Origin: an uncultured Collinsella sp. | GTDB lineage: Bacteria; Actinomycetota; Coriobacteriia; Coriobacteriales; Coriobacteriaceae | Direction of reading: 5' to 3' | Length of the DNA: 24,932 bases | Assembly (NCBI GenBank): GCA_900545835.1 | Contig: URBB01000016.1 | Span: 1 to 24,932, forward strand | In this document: positions 8,073 through 14,607 of the stretch, one piece after another | How the letters are laid out: the number at the start of each line of letters is the position of its first letter | Numbering within the stretch: position 1 is the first letter of the stretch | Notes under the pieces: model-generated | Database searches by the model: none | What the model saw: only the letters and a program-made list of their open reading frames with translations | What the model was told of the DNA's origin: nothing | Position numbers and translations under genes: made by a program

Positions 8073-9797
8073 CTACGAGCGCAGTGTAATTTTATCGCGC
8101 AGCGACTTGAGGTCTTCGGTGACGGTGCGGTCTTCCTGGATCATCTTCTGGACCTTTTTGTAGCTCGTGCTGACGGTCGAGTGGTTACGGTTGCCAAATT
8201 CGGCGCCCACCGCCGTGGTCGTCATCTCGCACATCTCGATGGCCAGGTAGATAGCGATATGGCGTGCTTTGGCGATATTGGCGTTGCGACGCGGGCCGAT
8301 GAGCTCTTCGTGCGTCACGCCGTACTGCTCTTCGATGACGGACTGAACCGTCTGGACGTTGATCTTTTTGGCCGATGTGTCGAAGTACTGGCTGGCGATG
8401 GCGTCGATATCGTCAAAGGTGAGCTCTCCGCCCTCGCGCTCGCGGTCGCCCGCCTCGCCGGCGCAGCGCTCGCAAAAGCTCTCGAGTTCGCGGATGTTGG
8501 TGCCCGAGACCTCGGCCATGTGTTTAAAGTGCTCGTCGGTCAGGTGCCCGCCGTCGCCCCCATAGGCCGCCAGCAGTGAGTCGTCGCCCGCCTCGGGAGC
8601 GGCGACGATGGTGTTCTCGTAATAGCGCTGCAAGATCTTGTATTTCATCTCGTAGCTGGGCTCTGCGACCAGGCAGAGCATTCCGGCGTTGAAGCGGCTG
8701 GTCAGACGCTCGTCCATGCTCAGGTCCTTGGGGGCGCGGTCTGCCGCGATGACGACCTTCTTGTTGTTGCGGATGAACTCGTCCATGAGCTGGAAAAAGT
8801 AGTCCACACTCGCGCGCTTGCCGATGATGTTTTGGATGTCATCGATGATGAGCACGTCCACGCCGTGGTACGCCTGCATGATGGGGGCGTTGCTCTTCTT
8901 TTGACGGTCGAACTCGGTCATCAGGTCGTCCAGATATGCCTGGGAGTTGGCATACTTGACCTTGATCTCGGGCGACTTCTCGGCGAGCTCGTTTTTGATG
9001 GCGAGCAGCAGATGGGTCTTGCCCAGCCCCGATTTGCCATAGATGAACAGGGATGTGCATGTGCCGCGCTCGTCCGCGAGGGCGGCAAACTTGAGTGCCG
9101 AGCGATAGGCATGGCTGTTCTCGGGACCGTAGACAAAGTTCTCAAAGGTAAATTTTGAGTTCGCGGCGAGCGGGGCTCCATCCGTATTCTGCTCGGCCGG
9201 CACGGTCGGTGCTGGCATGGGTGAAGCGGGGGCCGCAGCTTGCGTGGATTTAGTCGGCGCTCCGCCCTTCATCTGGTTCATCATGCGACGAAAATCGTCG
9301 GCCGAGAGCGTGTTCTTGATTGCAATGCCCGAATCCGCGCCCGCCGCTGCGTCGTGAGCGATGGGCATGTGCGTGACGGGTGCGTTCGTTGACGTCGCCG
9401 CCGCGCTCGTCAACGGTGCCATTGTTTCACGGGAAACATCGCTGTGCTGGTGCTCGATTGTCGGCACATCGCCTGCGGAGGCCGGCACCGCCGGGGAAGC
9501 AGCGGGAGCCGTGGCGGGCGCCGTGGCGGCAGCGGATTCCGTCGCGGCGCCTTGCGGTGCCACGATGTCGAGAGCAATCGGTGCAAAGGCGATTTCTTCC
9601 AGATAGGCCTCAATAGTCGGCTGATGCTTTTTGAGCTGCGCGATGGCAAAGCGCGAGGGGGCCTCGATCGTGAGCGTATCTTCGGTCAGGCTTATGGCGC
9701 GCGATTGCCCCAGCATGTTGATGAGGCGTGCATCTTGGCCGTCGCGCTGGCAAAAGGCGATGGCATCCCCCAGGATGATGCTTGCTTCCTCGTCCAC
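8073..9797 (-). CDS. dnaA: Chromosomal replication initiator protein DnaA
   Basis: DnaA is the AAA+ initiator that binds oriC and melts it. The product is 574 residues, about 100 longer than usual, because the linker (domain II, about residues 80-210) is a long Ala/Pro/Thr-rich stretch. Domain III has Walker A GKSGLGKT (254-261) and Walker B VLIIDDIQ (315-322). Domain IV ends with FGNRNHSTV where most DnaAs have FGGRDHTTV. Aligned by eye with E. coli, Arg399 and His434 are kept, but Pro423, Asp433 and Thr435 become Thr, Asn and Ser. The GTG start follows GGGAGAG. The gene lies 15 bp behind the GHKL/winged-helix gene and is probably co-transcribed with it. Confidence 0.97.
   Translation of the reverse strand: MDEEASIILGDAIAFCQRDGQDARLINMLGQSRAISLTEDTLTIEAPSRFAIAQLKKHQPTIEAYLEEIAFAPIALDIVAPQGAATESAAATAPATAPAASPAVPASAGDVPTIEHQHSDVSRETMAPLTSAAATSTNAPVTHMPIAHDAAAGADSGIAIKNTLSADDFRRMMNQMKGGAPTKSTQAAAPASPMPAPTVPAEQNTDGAPLAANSKFTFENFVYGPENSHAYRSALKFAALADERGTCTSLFIYGKSGLGKTHLLLAIKNELAEKSPEIKVKYANSQAYLDDLMTEFDRQKKSNAPIMQAYHGVDVLIIDDIQNIIGKRASVDYFFQLMDEFIRNNKKVVIAADRAPKDLSMDERLTSRFNAGMLCLVAEPSYEMKYKILQRYYENTIVAAPEAGDDSLLAAYGGDGGHLTDEHFKHMAEVSGTNIRELESFCERCAGEAGDREREGGELTFDDIDAIASQYFDTSAKKINVQTVQSVIEEQYGVTHEELIGPRRNANIAKARHIAIYLAIEMCEMTTTAVGAEFGNRNHSTVSTSYKKVQKMIQEDRTVTEDLKSLRDKITLRS
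9423..9438. other. Imperfect parS-like site inside dnaA
   Basis: TGTTTCACGGGAAACA differs from the parS palindrome TGTTTCACGTGAAACA at one base. It lies in the dnaA linker region, where it encodes VSRET on the minus strand. The central change breaks the palindrome, so ParB binding may be weak. Confidence 0.4.
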
Positions 9798-9812
9798 TGT
9801 CTCTCCCGTTCT

Positions 9813-11165
9813 TTAGCTCTGAGCTCGCACGCGAGCGGCGCCGAGTTCGGTCAGATGGTATTTCTGGCCATGCTTGATGACCAAGCCGGCCTGCGCCAAG
9901 TCATTGAGCGTGCGTGACCAAGTGGGGGCCGAGTTTCCAAACGCCCTCGCAAGATCGGTTGCGCCGCACGCTTGATTTTGCGCCAGATAGCCCAGCGCGG
10001 CGTTGCCGCGATCGCTTACGAACACGTCCGGTTGTGGCTGTGCATACTGATTTACTGCATTAGGATACATCATTTGAGCTGCTGGTTGTTGAGAACTCTG
10101 CGTCGGCGGCATTTGCTGTTGAAAACTTTGAGGCCACTGTTGGTAAGGCTGCGGAGGCGTCTGCTGGGCCCAGGGGTTGTACTGCTGCTGCGGCATCTGC
10201 TGGTACGGCTGCTGATATCCCTGCTGGTACTGCTGCGGGAACTGCTGGCCATACCCCAGTGGCGGCATCTGCTGATATGGATATCCCTGTTGGTACGGCT
10301 GATAGCCCATTTGCTGGCCACCCGGCGCCCCCGTCGCCTGCTGCATTGCTGCTGCATCCTGATCAGCCAGCGGCATGGCCTCTGGCATGTTTGGCGGCAT
10401 CGACATAGATGCCGCCTGGGGTTCTTGTGTGGGAAGCATTCCGGGCTGCTGCATCTGTCCCACGGGGGGCTGCATCTGCTGCGTTGCCACGGGCTGCTGC
10501 GCAAAAGCTCCCGGCAGGGGATATGTGGGCTGCTCCGTCTCGGGCCGCACGGCAGCGCCGCGTCTGCCGGCACGCTCGATTTCCTGCACGCGTTTAGGGT
10601 TCAGGCTTACCGTAACCACGGTGCCGTTGCCCATGTTGTCCTCGATGGATACGGCACCGCCGGCGTTTTCCAAATACTCCTGCACCATGGGAAACCCTGC
10701 TCCGGTTCCACGGATATAGCGCTTCATCTTGCTGTTTGCGCTGGTAACGCCAAAGTCGAAAGCACGTTCCTTGTCGTCGATGCCGGGTCCTTGGTCAGCA
10801 AAGCGGATGGTGTCTCCGCCGTCCAGAATCGAGATGATGGGCTCGGCAAAGTGTGCGTGGATAAAGTTTTCGACAATCTCGCGGATGACCATGAGCGAGA
10901 TATGGCCACCTTGTTCTTTCATGCACTGGTAGACGGTGTTGGTCGTCTCTTCCAAATACGTGCGGACATCTTGCGGATCAATGACGATCACCCGCGGTGT
11001 CGACAGCATGTCGTCATAGACGGCGATGCGCGCGGCGTACATGGCTTTTGGCGCCTGCGTGGTCGTCTGCTCGCCTTCCGCACGCTCTTCGCGCACGCCG
11101 GTGATGTGCTCGTTGTCGGGTGCCGGGTCTCCGGAATCGACCATGGTGTAAAAGTCGTCAGACAT
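9813..11165 (-). CDS. GHKL ATPase / Gln-Tyr-rich linker / winged-helix protein of unknown function
   Basis: I recognise the domains but not a named gene. Residues about 60-190 form a GHKL (Bergerat) ATPase like those of histidine kinases and anti-sigma factors: N-box REIVENFIHAHF with Glu96 and Asn100, G1 DQGPGI (124-129), G2 GTGAGFPM (153-160) and GNGT (179-182). No phospho-acceptor dimerisation domain is visible, so it is not an ordinary histidine kinase. Residues about 210-380 are rich in Gln, Pro, Tyr and Met with YQQ/PYQQ repeats. Residues about 383-450 look like a winged helix (ATDLARAFG, then SRTLNDLAQAGLVIKHGQKYHLTELG). There is no signal peptide or membrane segment. It is the first gene left of the origin and 15 bp upstream of dnaA, so a role in initiation control or sensing is possible but unproven. 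The ribosome-binding site is weak. Confidence 0.85.
   Translation of the reverse strand: MSDDFYTMVDSGDPAPDNEHITGVREERAEGEQTTTQAPKAMYAARIAVYDDMLSTPRVIVIDPQDVRTYLEETTNTVYQCMKEQGGHISLMVIREIVENFIHAHFAEPIISILDGGDTIRFADQGPGIDDKERAFDFGVTSANSKMKRYIRGTGAGFPMVQEYLENAGGAVSIEDNMGNGTVVTVSLNPKRVQEIERAGRRGAAVRPETEQPTYPLPGAFAQQPVATQQMQPPVGQMQQPGMLPTQEPQAASMSMPPNMPEAMPLADQDAAAMQQATGAPGGQQMGYQPYQQGYPYQQMPPLGYGQQFPQQYQQGYQQPYQQMPQQQYNPWAQQTPPQPYQQWPQSFQQQMPPTQSSQQPAAQMMYPNAVNQYAQPQPDVFVSDRGNAALGYLAQNQACGATDLARAFGNSAPTWSRTLNDLAQAGLVIKHGQKYHLTELGAARVRAQS
10086..10310 (-). repeat. Low-complexity YQQ/PYQQ coding repeat
   Basis: This stretch encodes about residues 286-360 of the GHKL/winged-helix protein. It is a run of degenerate YQQ, PYQQ, GYQQ and PQQQY units, seen on the plus strand as recurring CTGCTGGTA and CTGCTGATA. 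Such regions expand and contract readily. The composition resembles prion-like, phase-separating segments. Confidence 0.75.
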
Positions 11166-11227
11166 GCCGCTCGCAATCTTTCAAAAGGTTTCGAACAAAT
11201 AGTAGCTCACCGTGCAACGTTTCTCAT

Positions 11228-11280
11228 CTTTCGACAACTTTTCAAAACTTGTTGAAAACTTTGGAAAACGGGTGAAAAGT
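11228..11280 (-). repeat. Helically phased decamer array, NNTTTTC units
   Basis: Read on the minus strand, successive ten-base units are ACTTTTCACC, CGTTTTCCAA and AGTTTTCAAC. Two looser ones follow, AGTTTTGAAA and AGTTGTCGAA, shifted by one base. The TTTTC or TTTTG cores therefore start at 11278, 11268, 11258 and 11247, with TTGTC at 11237. One of these units is an exact DnaA-box candidate. Confidence 0.6.
11250..11258 (-). promoter_or_regulatory. Candidate DnaA box, TTTTCAACA (minus strand)
   Basis: This is an exact copy of the TTTTCAACA 9-mer, within the phased array. It sits in the putative origin between the GHKL gene and rpmH. Confidence 0.55.
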
Positions 11281-11302
11281 TCTCAACATTGCCAACATGA
11301 CC

Positions 11303-11311
11303 TGTTGAAAA
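11303..11311 (-). promoter_or_regulatory. Candidate DnaA box, TTTTCAACA (minus strand)
   Basis: This exact TTTTCAACA sits in CCTGTTGAAAAC (11301-11312). That 12-mer recurs in inverted form at 8048-8059, in the other half of the putative origin. Confidence 0.55.
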
Positions 11312-11408
11312 CTCGATGAAATATCGTGAAAGGTTGCCATGAGGCGCAAATTTCGGTTGTGCTTATGGGGGAACCGTGTGAACTGCGCAACCTTTTACCT
11401 TTGATTTC

Positions 11409-11438
11409 TTGACATTTGAACATTGATTTCCCTACAAT
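11409..11438 (+). promoter_or_regulatory. Sigma-70-type promoter of rpmH operon
   Basis: A perfect -35 TTGACA (11409-11414), an 18-bp spacer and a -10 TACAAT (11433-11438) lie about 70 bp before the rpmH start codon. This is the best promoter match in the window, fitting high expression of ribosomal protein L34. It borders the putative oriC, so initiation and transcription could influence each other. Confidence 0.85.
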
Positions 11439-11510
11439 CTTCAAGCTCACGTGTCTATATCTGCGTCCGCGTCCCCGCGGACACTCGAAATGCAGCAGGA
11501 GGAACTTAAG

Positions 11511-11645
11511 ATGAAGCGTACGTATCAGCCTAATAAGCGTAAGCGTGCCAAGACCCATGGCTTCCGTGCCCGTATGGCCACTAAGGGTGGTCGTGCCGTG
11601 CTCGCCCGTCGTCGCGCCAAGGGCCGCAAGCGTCTCACTGTCTAG
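11511..11645 (+). CDS. rpmH: 50S ribosomal protein L34
   Basis: This 44-residue, very basic protein of the large ribosomal subunit has the L34 signature MKRTYQPNKRKRAKTHGFR and the usual Arg/Lys-rich tail ending RLTV. The ATG at 11511 is preceded by CAGGAGGAA 8 nt upstream. An in-frame ATG 20 codons earlier has no ribosome-binding site and adds a non-homologous leader. It heads rpmH-rnpA-yidD-yidC-jag, the conserved order on the right side of many bacterial origins. Confidence 0.98.
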   Translation: MKRTYQPNKRKRAKTHGFRARMATKGGRAVLARRRAKGRKRLTV

Positions 11646-11665
11646 CAGCGATACACACATCTCGC

Positions 11666-12004
11666 ATGAAGACTATTAAGTCTCGGCAAGATTTCGAGCA
11701 TGTGTTCAGTCAGGGGCGTCGTTTCAATCACCCTCTGATTCGAATGACCATATGTGAATCGGTTGGCGAAGGCGACTCCGGAAGGGTCGCCTTCGTTGGT
11801 GCTAAGCGACTCGGTTGTGCCGTCGTGCGCAACCGATCTAAGCGTGTGATGCGCGAGGCCGCCCGCAGCTGCGGATTTCCCGTTGCGGGTTATGACATCA
11901 TCTTGTTTGCAACTCCCAAGACGAGGGTTTCCTCGCCGCAGGAGATGGACAAGGCGTTGCGTTCGCTTATGAAGCGCGCCGGCGTTGCCGGGGAGGAGCG
12001 ATGA
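11666..12004 (+). CDS. rnpA: Ribonuclease P protein component
   Basis: This is the protein subunit of RNase P, which assists the catalytic RNA in removing tRNA 5' leaders. The 112-residue product has the diagnostic VVRNRSKRVMREA (the RNR motif) and normal length. An N-terminal KSRQDFEHVFSQGRRF segment is also typical. It follows rpmH by 20 bp and shares an ATGA overlap with yidD. I see no strong ribosome-binding site, so it probably depends on rpmH translation. Confidence 0.96.
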   Translation: MKTIKSRQDFEHVFSQGRRFNHPLIRMTICESVGEGDSGRVAFVGAKRLGCAVVRNRSKRVMREAARSCGFPVAGYDIILFATPKTRVSSPQEMDKALRSLMKRAGVAGEER

Positions 12005-12225
12005 GCAATCACGTTTTGCGACGTGTTGCCATCGCTCCTATTCGCATATATCAACAGGTTATTTCGCCCTTATTGCCTGACGCCTGCATTTATTACCCAA
12101 CGTGCTCGCAATACGCCATCCAGGCGATTGAGAAGCACGGTGTTTTGAGAGGCTGCTGGCTTGCCGTGAGGCGCATCGCTCGTTGCAATCCCCTGCACGT
12201 CGGCGGTTATGACCCTGTGCCCTAG
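12001..12225 (+). CDS. yidD: Membrane protein insertion efficiency factor YidD
   Basis: This 74-residue, membrane-associated protein is thought to help YidC-dependent insertion. The family core is clear: an N-terminal amphipathic helix (IAPIRIYQQVISPLLP), the Cys-bearing YYPTCSQYAIQAI, then RIARCNPLHVGGYDPVP. The start codon overlaps the rnpA stop (ATGA), implying coupled translation. yidC follows after 29 bp. Confidence 0.95.
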   Translation: MSNHVLRRVAIAPIRIYQQVISPLLPDACIYYPTCSQYAIQAIEKHGVLRGCWLAVRRIARCNPLHVGGYDPVP

Positions 12226-12254
12226 CGGGCACTCGCTATCGGAGGAAAACTTAC

Positions 12255-13025
12255 ATGTGGGATTGGATCGTTAACATCCTTTTCGAGCTGCTCAAGCTCA
12301 TCCAGACCTTTGCGGTCGACTGGGGCCTGTCCATCATCATCCTGGTGGTCATCATCCGTCTGCTGCTGACGCCGCTCATGCTCAAGTCGACCAAGTCGAC
12401 GGCTCGCATGCAGGTGCTGCAGCCCAAGATGCTCGAGATCCAGGAGCGCTATGCCGACGATCCCCAGCGTCAGGCCGAGGAGATGCAGAAGTTCTACAGC
12501 GAGAACAAGTTCAACCCCATGGCTGGCTGTCTGCCGCTGCTGATTCAGATGCCTATCCTGTTCGCCCTGTTTACATTGCTGCGCAACCTGCCGCAGTACT
12601 TTAACGACGGCACGTTCTCGTTCTTCAACATCCTGCCCGACCTGACCACCACGCCGAGTGCTTCCTTTGCTGATGGCTTTATGGTTGCACTGCCTGCGCT
12701 GGTTTGCCTGATCCTGTTCGCCGTCCTGACCCTGATTCCGCAGCTCTATATGTCGCGCAACCAGACCGGCCAGCAGGCTCAGAGCATGCGTATGATGGCC
12801 GTTGTCATGACGGTCATGATGCTTTGGATGGGCTGGAGCCTTCCCGTTGGTGTTCTGCTGTTCTACGACGTCTCGTCTGCTTGGCAGGTTATCCAGCAGA
12901 TTTTTGTGACGCAGAAGGTCATCGACAAGGCGAAGGCCGATGAGGAGGAGCGTCTTAAGAACGCTCCGCTGCAGGTTGAGGTCACTCGTCGAGAGAAGAA
13001 GCCGCGCCCGCACAAGAAGAAGTAG
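12255..13025 (+). CDS. yidC: Membrane protein insertase YidC/Oxa1 family
   Basis: This insertase places proteins in the cytoplasmic membrane, alone or with SecYEG. The 256-residue product is the short Gram-positive form lacking the large proteobacterial periplasmic domain. Predicted membrane segments lie near residues 22-42, 92-112, 142-163 and 183-205. The first carries Arg35 in IIRLLLTPL, matching the conserved groove arginine. A cytoplasmic hairpin (about 50-85) and a basic tail ending KKPRPHKKK are also typical. No lipobox was seen. GGAGG lies 8 nt before the ATG. Confidence 0.96.
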   Translation: MWDWIVNILFELLKLIQTFAVDWGLSIIILVVIIRLLLTPLMLKSTKSTARMQVLQPKMLEIQERYADDPQRQAEEMQKFYSENKFNPMAGCLPLLIQMPILFALFTLLRNLPQYFNDGTFSFFNILPDLTTTPSASFADGFMVALPALVCLILFAVLTLIPQLYMSRNQTGQQAQSMRMMAVVMTVMMLWMGWSLPVGVLLFYDVSSAWQVIQQIFVTQKVIDKAKADEEERLKNAPLQVEVTRREKKPRPHKKK

Positions 13026-13042
13026 TGGGATATCAATCTTAT

Positions 13043-13054
13043 TTAGGTACCTAA
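13043..13054. repeat. 12-bp palindrome TTAGGTACCTAA, copy 1
   Basis: This perfect palindrome lies in the 44-bp gap between yidC and jag, just before the jag ribosome-binding site. The same 12 bp plus a following C recur at 16547-16559. Its role is unknown; it could be a protein-binding site. Confidence 0.6.
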
Positions 13055-13069
13055 CTTTTGGAGTACGTT

Positions 13070-13639
13070 ATGTCTGAAGAGATCATCGAGGATATGCTTG
13101 AGGAGGTTGCCCCGCAGGTCGCGGGCGATTATCCCGAGATTGCACAGCGCTACAAGGCTGGTGAAGAGCTGACCGATGAGGAGCTCGACACCATTGCCGA
13201 TGTTGCTATTTCCATCCTGCGTTCCATCCTTTCGCACTTCGATGCCGCCAACTCTCCTATCGATGAGTATGAGGGCGACGAAGGTGAGCTGATTTTGGAT
13301 GTAACGGCTCCCGACCTTGCTGTTCTCATTGGCCGTCATGGTCGCACCCTTGATGCCCTTCAGGTTATGTTCTCTTTGCTGGTGAGCCACAAACTTGGCT
13401 TTAGGTATCCGGTTGTAGTGGACGTCGAGGGATACAAGAGCCGCCGTCAGGACAAGGTTGCCTCCATGGCTCAGTCTGCTGCCGAGCGTGCCATTCGCAC
13501 TCATAAGAGTGTTTCGCTTCCGCCCATGAATGCCTACGAGCGTCGACTGGTTCACATTGCACTTCGTGGCAATGATGCCGTCGATACTCATTCTGAGGGT
13601 TCTGACCCTGATCGCCATGTGGTGATTGTTGCTCGATAA
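13070..13639 (+). CDS. jag: KH-R3H RNA-binding protein, Jag/KhpB family
   Basis: This RNA-binding protein is linked in Gram-positives to cell-division and envelope regulation. The 189-residue product has a KH domain at about 45-120 with the GXXG loop GRHG (88-91). The R3H domain at about 125-189 carries the Arg-x3-His pair (Arg158, His162) and ends SDPDRHVVIVAR. The N-terminal 45 residues are acidic and do not look like the Jag-N domain of Bacillus Jag. I chose the ATG at 13070 because GGAG lies 6 nt upstream; a TTG four codons earlier overlaps that site. It closes the rpmH operon, before a strong terminator. Confidence 0.93.
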   Translation: MSEEIIEDMLEEVAPQVAGDYPEIAQRYKAGEELTDEELDTIADVAISILRSILSHFDAANSPIDEYEGDEGELILDVTAPDLAVLIGRHGRTLDALQVMFSLLVSHKLGFRYPVVVDVEGYKSRRQDKVASMAQSAAERAIRTHKSVSLPPMNAYERRLVHIALRGNDAVDTHSEGSDPDRHVVIVAR

Positions 13640-13659
13640 TCTACTCGAGTTTATGCTAA

Positions 13660-13689
13660 GGGGACGTGGTTTCCACGTCCCCTTTTTTT
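13660..13689 (+). terminator. Intrinsic terminator of the rpmH-jag operon
   Basis: A perfect 10-bp stem, GGGGACGTGG / CCACGTCCCC with a TTT loop, runs straight into seven Ts, 20 bp after the jag stop. It separates the GC-richer rpmH-jag block from the AT-richer rsmG-parAB block. Confidence 0.95.
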
Positions 13690-13735
13690 GTCAAAAGTTC
13701 TCGATACGCTGATTTTTGTCAGAAAGGAGCTTTCG

Positions 13736-14473
13736 TTGTTAGTACTTACTGATCAGCAAGCTGACGAGATGTTGAGTCGTCTAGCTTTCTATTGTAAAGA
13801 GTATTCCTTGAGCGTAACTGATGTTGAGCTGAGGAAATGTATTCAGCATTTGGATTTGGTTCTAGAAACAAATAAGACAACCAATCTCACCCGTATTCTT
13901 AACGTAGAAGATGCTGCAGTACTTCATATCCTCGACTCACTTGTTTTGCTCCCCTATATCAACAAGGCTCCTGAGGGAGCTTTGCTCGATATGGGAACAG
14001 GTGCGGGCTTCCCTGGTATTCCATTAACCATAACCACGCATCGTAAAGCTACTTATATTGACTCTGTTGGCAAGAAGGTTGATGCGGTAAATTCCTTTGT
14101 CCATGCTCTTGGATTGAAACATGCCCATGCGGTTCATGATCGTCTTGAAGAATATGCTCGAAGCCATAAGAAGCAGTTCTCTGTTGTAACCGCCCGTGCA
14201 CTGGCCCCTCTACCGATTCTTGTTGAGTATGCGGCTCCGTACCTCAAGGATGGAGGGCTATTTGTTATCACCAAGGGCAATCCTTCGGATGAGGAGCTTG
14301 CTTCTGGCATGTCAGCTGCAAAGATTTGCGGCTTCACTTTGCTTCTGAATGACGCTATCGATTTGCCTGAGGGCCTGGGCCACAGGGAGTTCATTGTTCT
14401 TAAGAAGAGTCATCCAGCATCCGTCTCATTGCCTCGTGCAAATGGCATGGCAAAGAAGAATCCGCTTGCCTAG
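13736..14473 (+). CDS. rsmG: 16S rRNA (guanine527-N7)-methyltransferase
   Basis: RsmG methylates G527 of 16S rRNA; its loss gives low-level streptomycin resistance. The 245-residue product has the SAM-binding DMGTGAGFPG (residues 85-94) and an upstream NKTTNLTRI motif, both typical. I chose the TTG at 13736 because AAAGGAG lies 6 nt upstream; another in-frame TTG at 13688 falls in the preceding terminator T-run. The coding sequence is clearly more AT-rich than yidC or gyrA. It sits immediately before the parS cluster and parAB. No convincing promoter was seen between the terminator and the start. Confidence 0.94.
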   Translation: MLVLTDQQADEMLSRLAFYCKEYSLSVTDVELRKCIQHLDLVLETNKTTNLTRILNVEDAAVLHILDSLVLLPYINKAPEGALLDMGTGAGFPGIPLTITTHRKATYIDSVGKKVDAVNSFVHALGLKHAHAVHDRLEEYARSHKKQFSVVTARALAPLPILVEYAAPYLKDGGLFVITKGNPSDEELASGMSAAKICGFTLLLNDAIDLPEGLGHREFIVLKKSHPASVSLPRANGMAKKNPLA

Positions 14474-14474
14474 A

Positions 14475-14490
14475 TGTTTCACGTGAAACA
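14475..14490. other. parS site 1
   Basis: This is a perfect 16-bp parS palindrome, TGTTTCACGTGAAACA, starting one base after the rsmG stop. It is the first of three exact copies and the presumed ParB loading site for origin segregation. Confidence 0.95.
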
Positions 14491-14513
14491 TAATGGATAC
14501 TAACAACTTGCGG

Positions 14514-14529
14514 TGTTTCACGTGAAACA
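14514..14529. other. parS site 2
   Basis: This is a second perfect TGTTTCACGTGAAACA, starting exactly 39 bp after the start of site 1. It lies in the rsmG-parA gap, so ParB bound here could also affect parAB transcription. Confidence 0.95.
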
Positions 14530-14552
14530 TGGCGGTTGATATCGAATCGGAA

Positions 14553-14568
14553 TGTTTCACGTGAAACA
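14553..14568. other. parS site 3
   Basis: This is a third perfect parS palindrome, again exactly 39 bp after the previous one. It ends 39 bp before the parA start codon. Confidence 0.95.
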
Positions 14569-14607
14569 TCCTCCGTTTGACAGCTTTAATACACACCAGG
14601 AGGGACC

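Larger units (their letters stand above)
11166..11450. other. Putative oriC, main segment between divergent GHKL gene and rpmH
   Basis: This non-coding stretch (up to the rpmH start, 345 bp without a gene) is where transcription switches from leftward to rightward, the expected place for bidirectional replication to start. It holds two exact TGTTGAAAA boxes (11250-11258 and 11303-11311), one near match TTCTCAACA (11280-11288), and further TTTTC/GAAAA elements in a 10-bp phased array. The right end carries the rpmH promoter. I found no convincing promoter for the leftward GHKL-dnaA unit. Origin function is inferred. Confidence 0.75.

Noticed and set aside
10110..10330. Possible CRISPR or non-coding tandem repeat
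   Set aside because: The repeats are short, degenerate and in frame with the YQQ-type protein repeat; no repeat-spacer pattern.
9972..11255. 427-codon Leu/Arg/His-rich open frame on the plus strand
   Set aside because: It is antisense to the Gln-rich GHKL gene; the Leu/Arg bias follows from the CTG-rich complement.
11451..11510. N-terminal extension of L34 from an upstream ATG
   Set aside because: The AGGAGG site directly precedes MKRTYQPN, the universal L34 start.
14577..14582. TTGACA as a parA -35 box
   Set aside because: The position for a -10 falls on the parA ribosome-binding site and start, so it cannot give a usable transcript.
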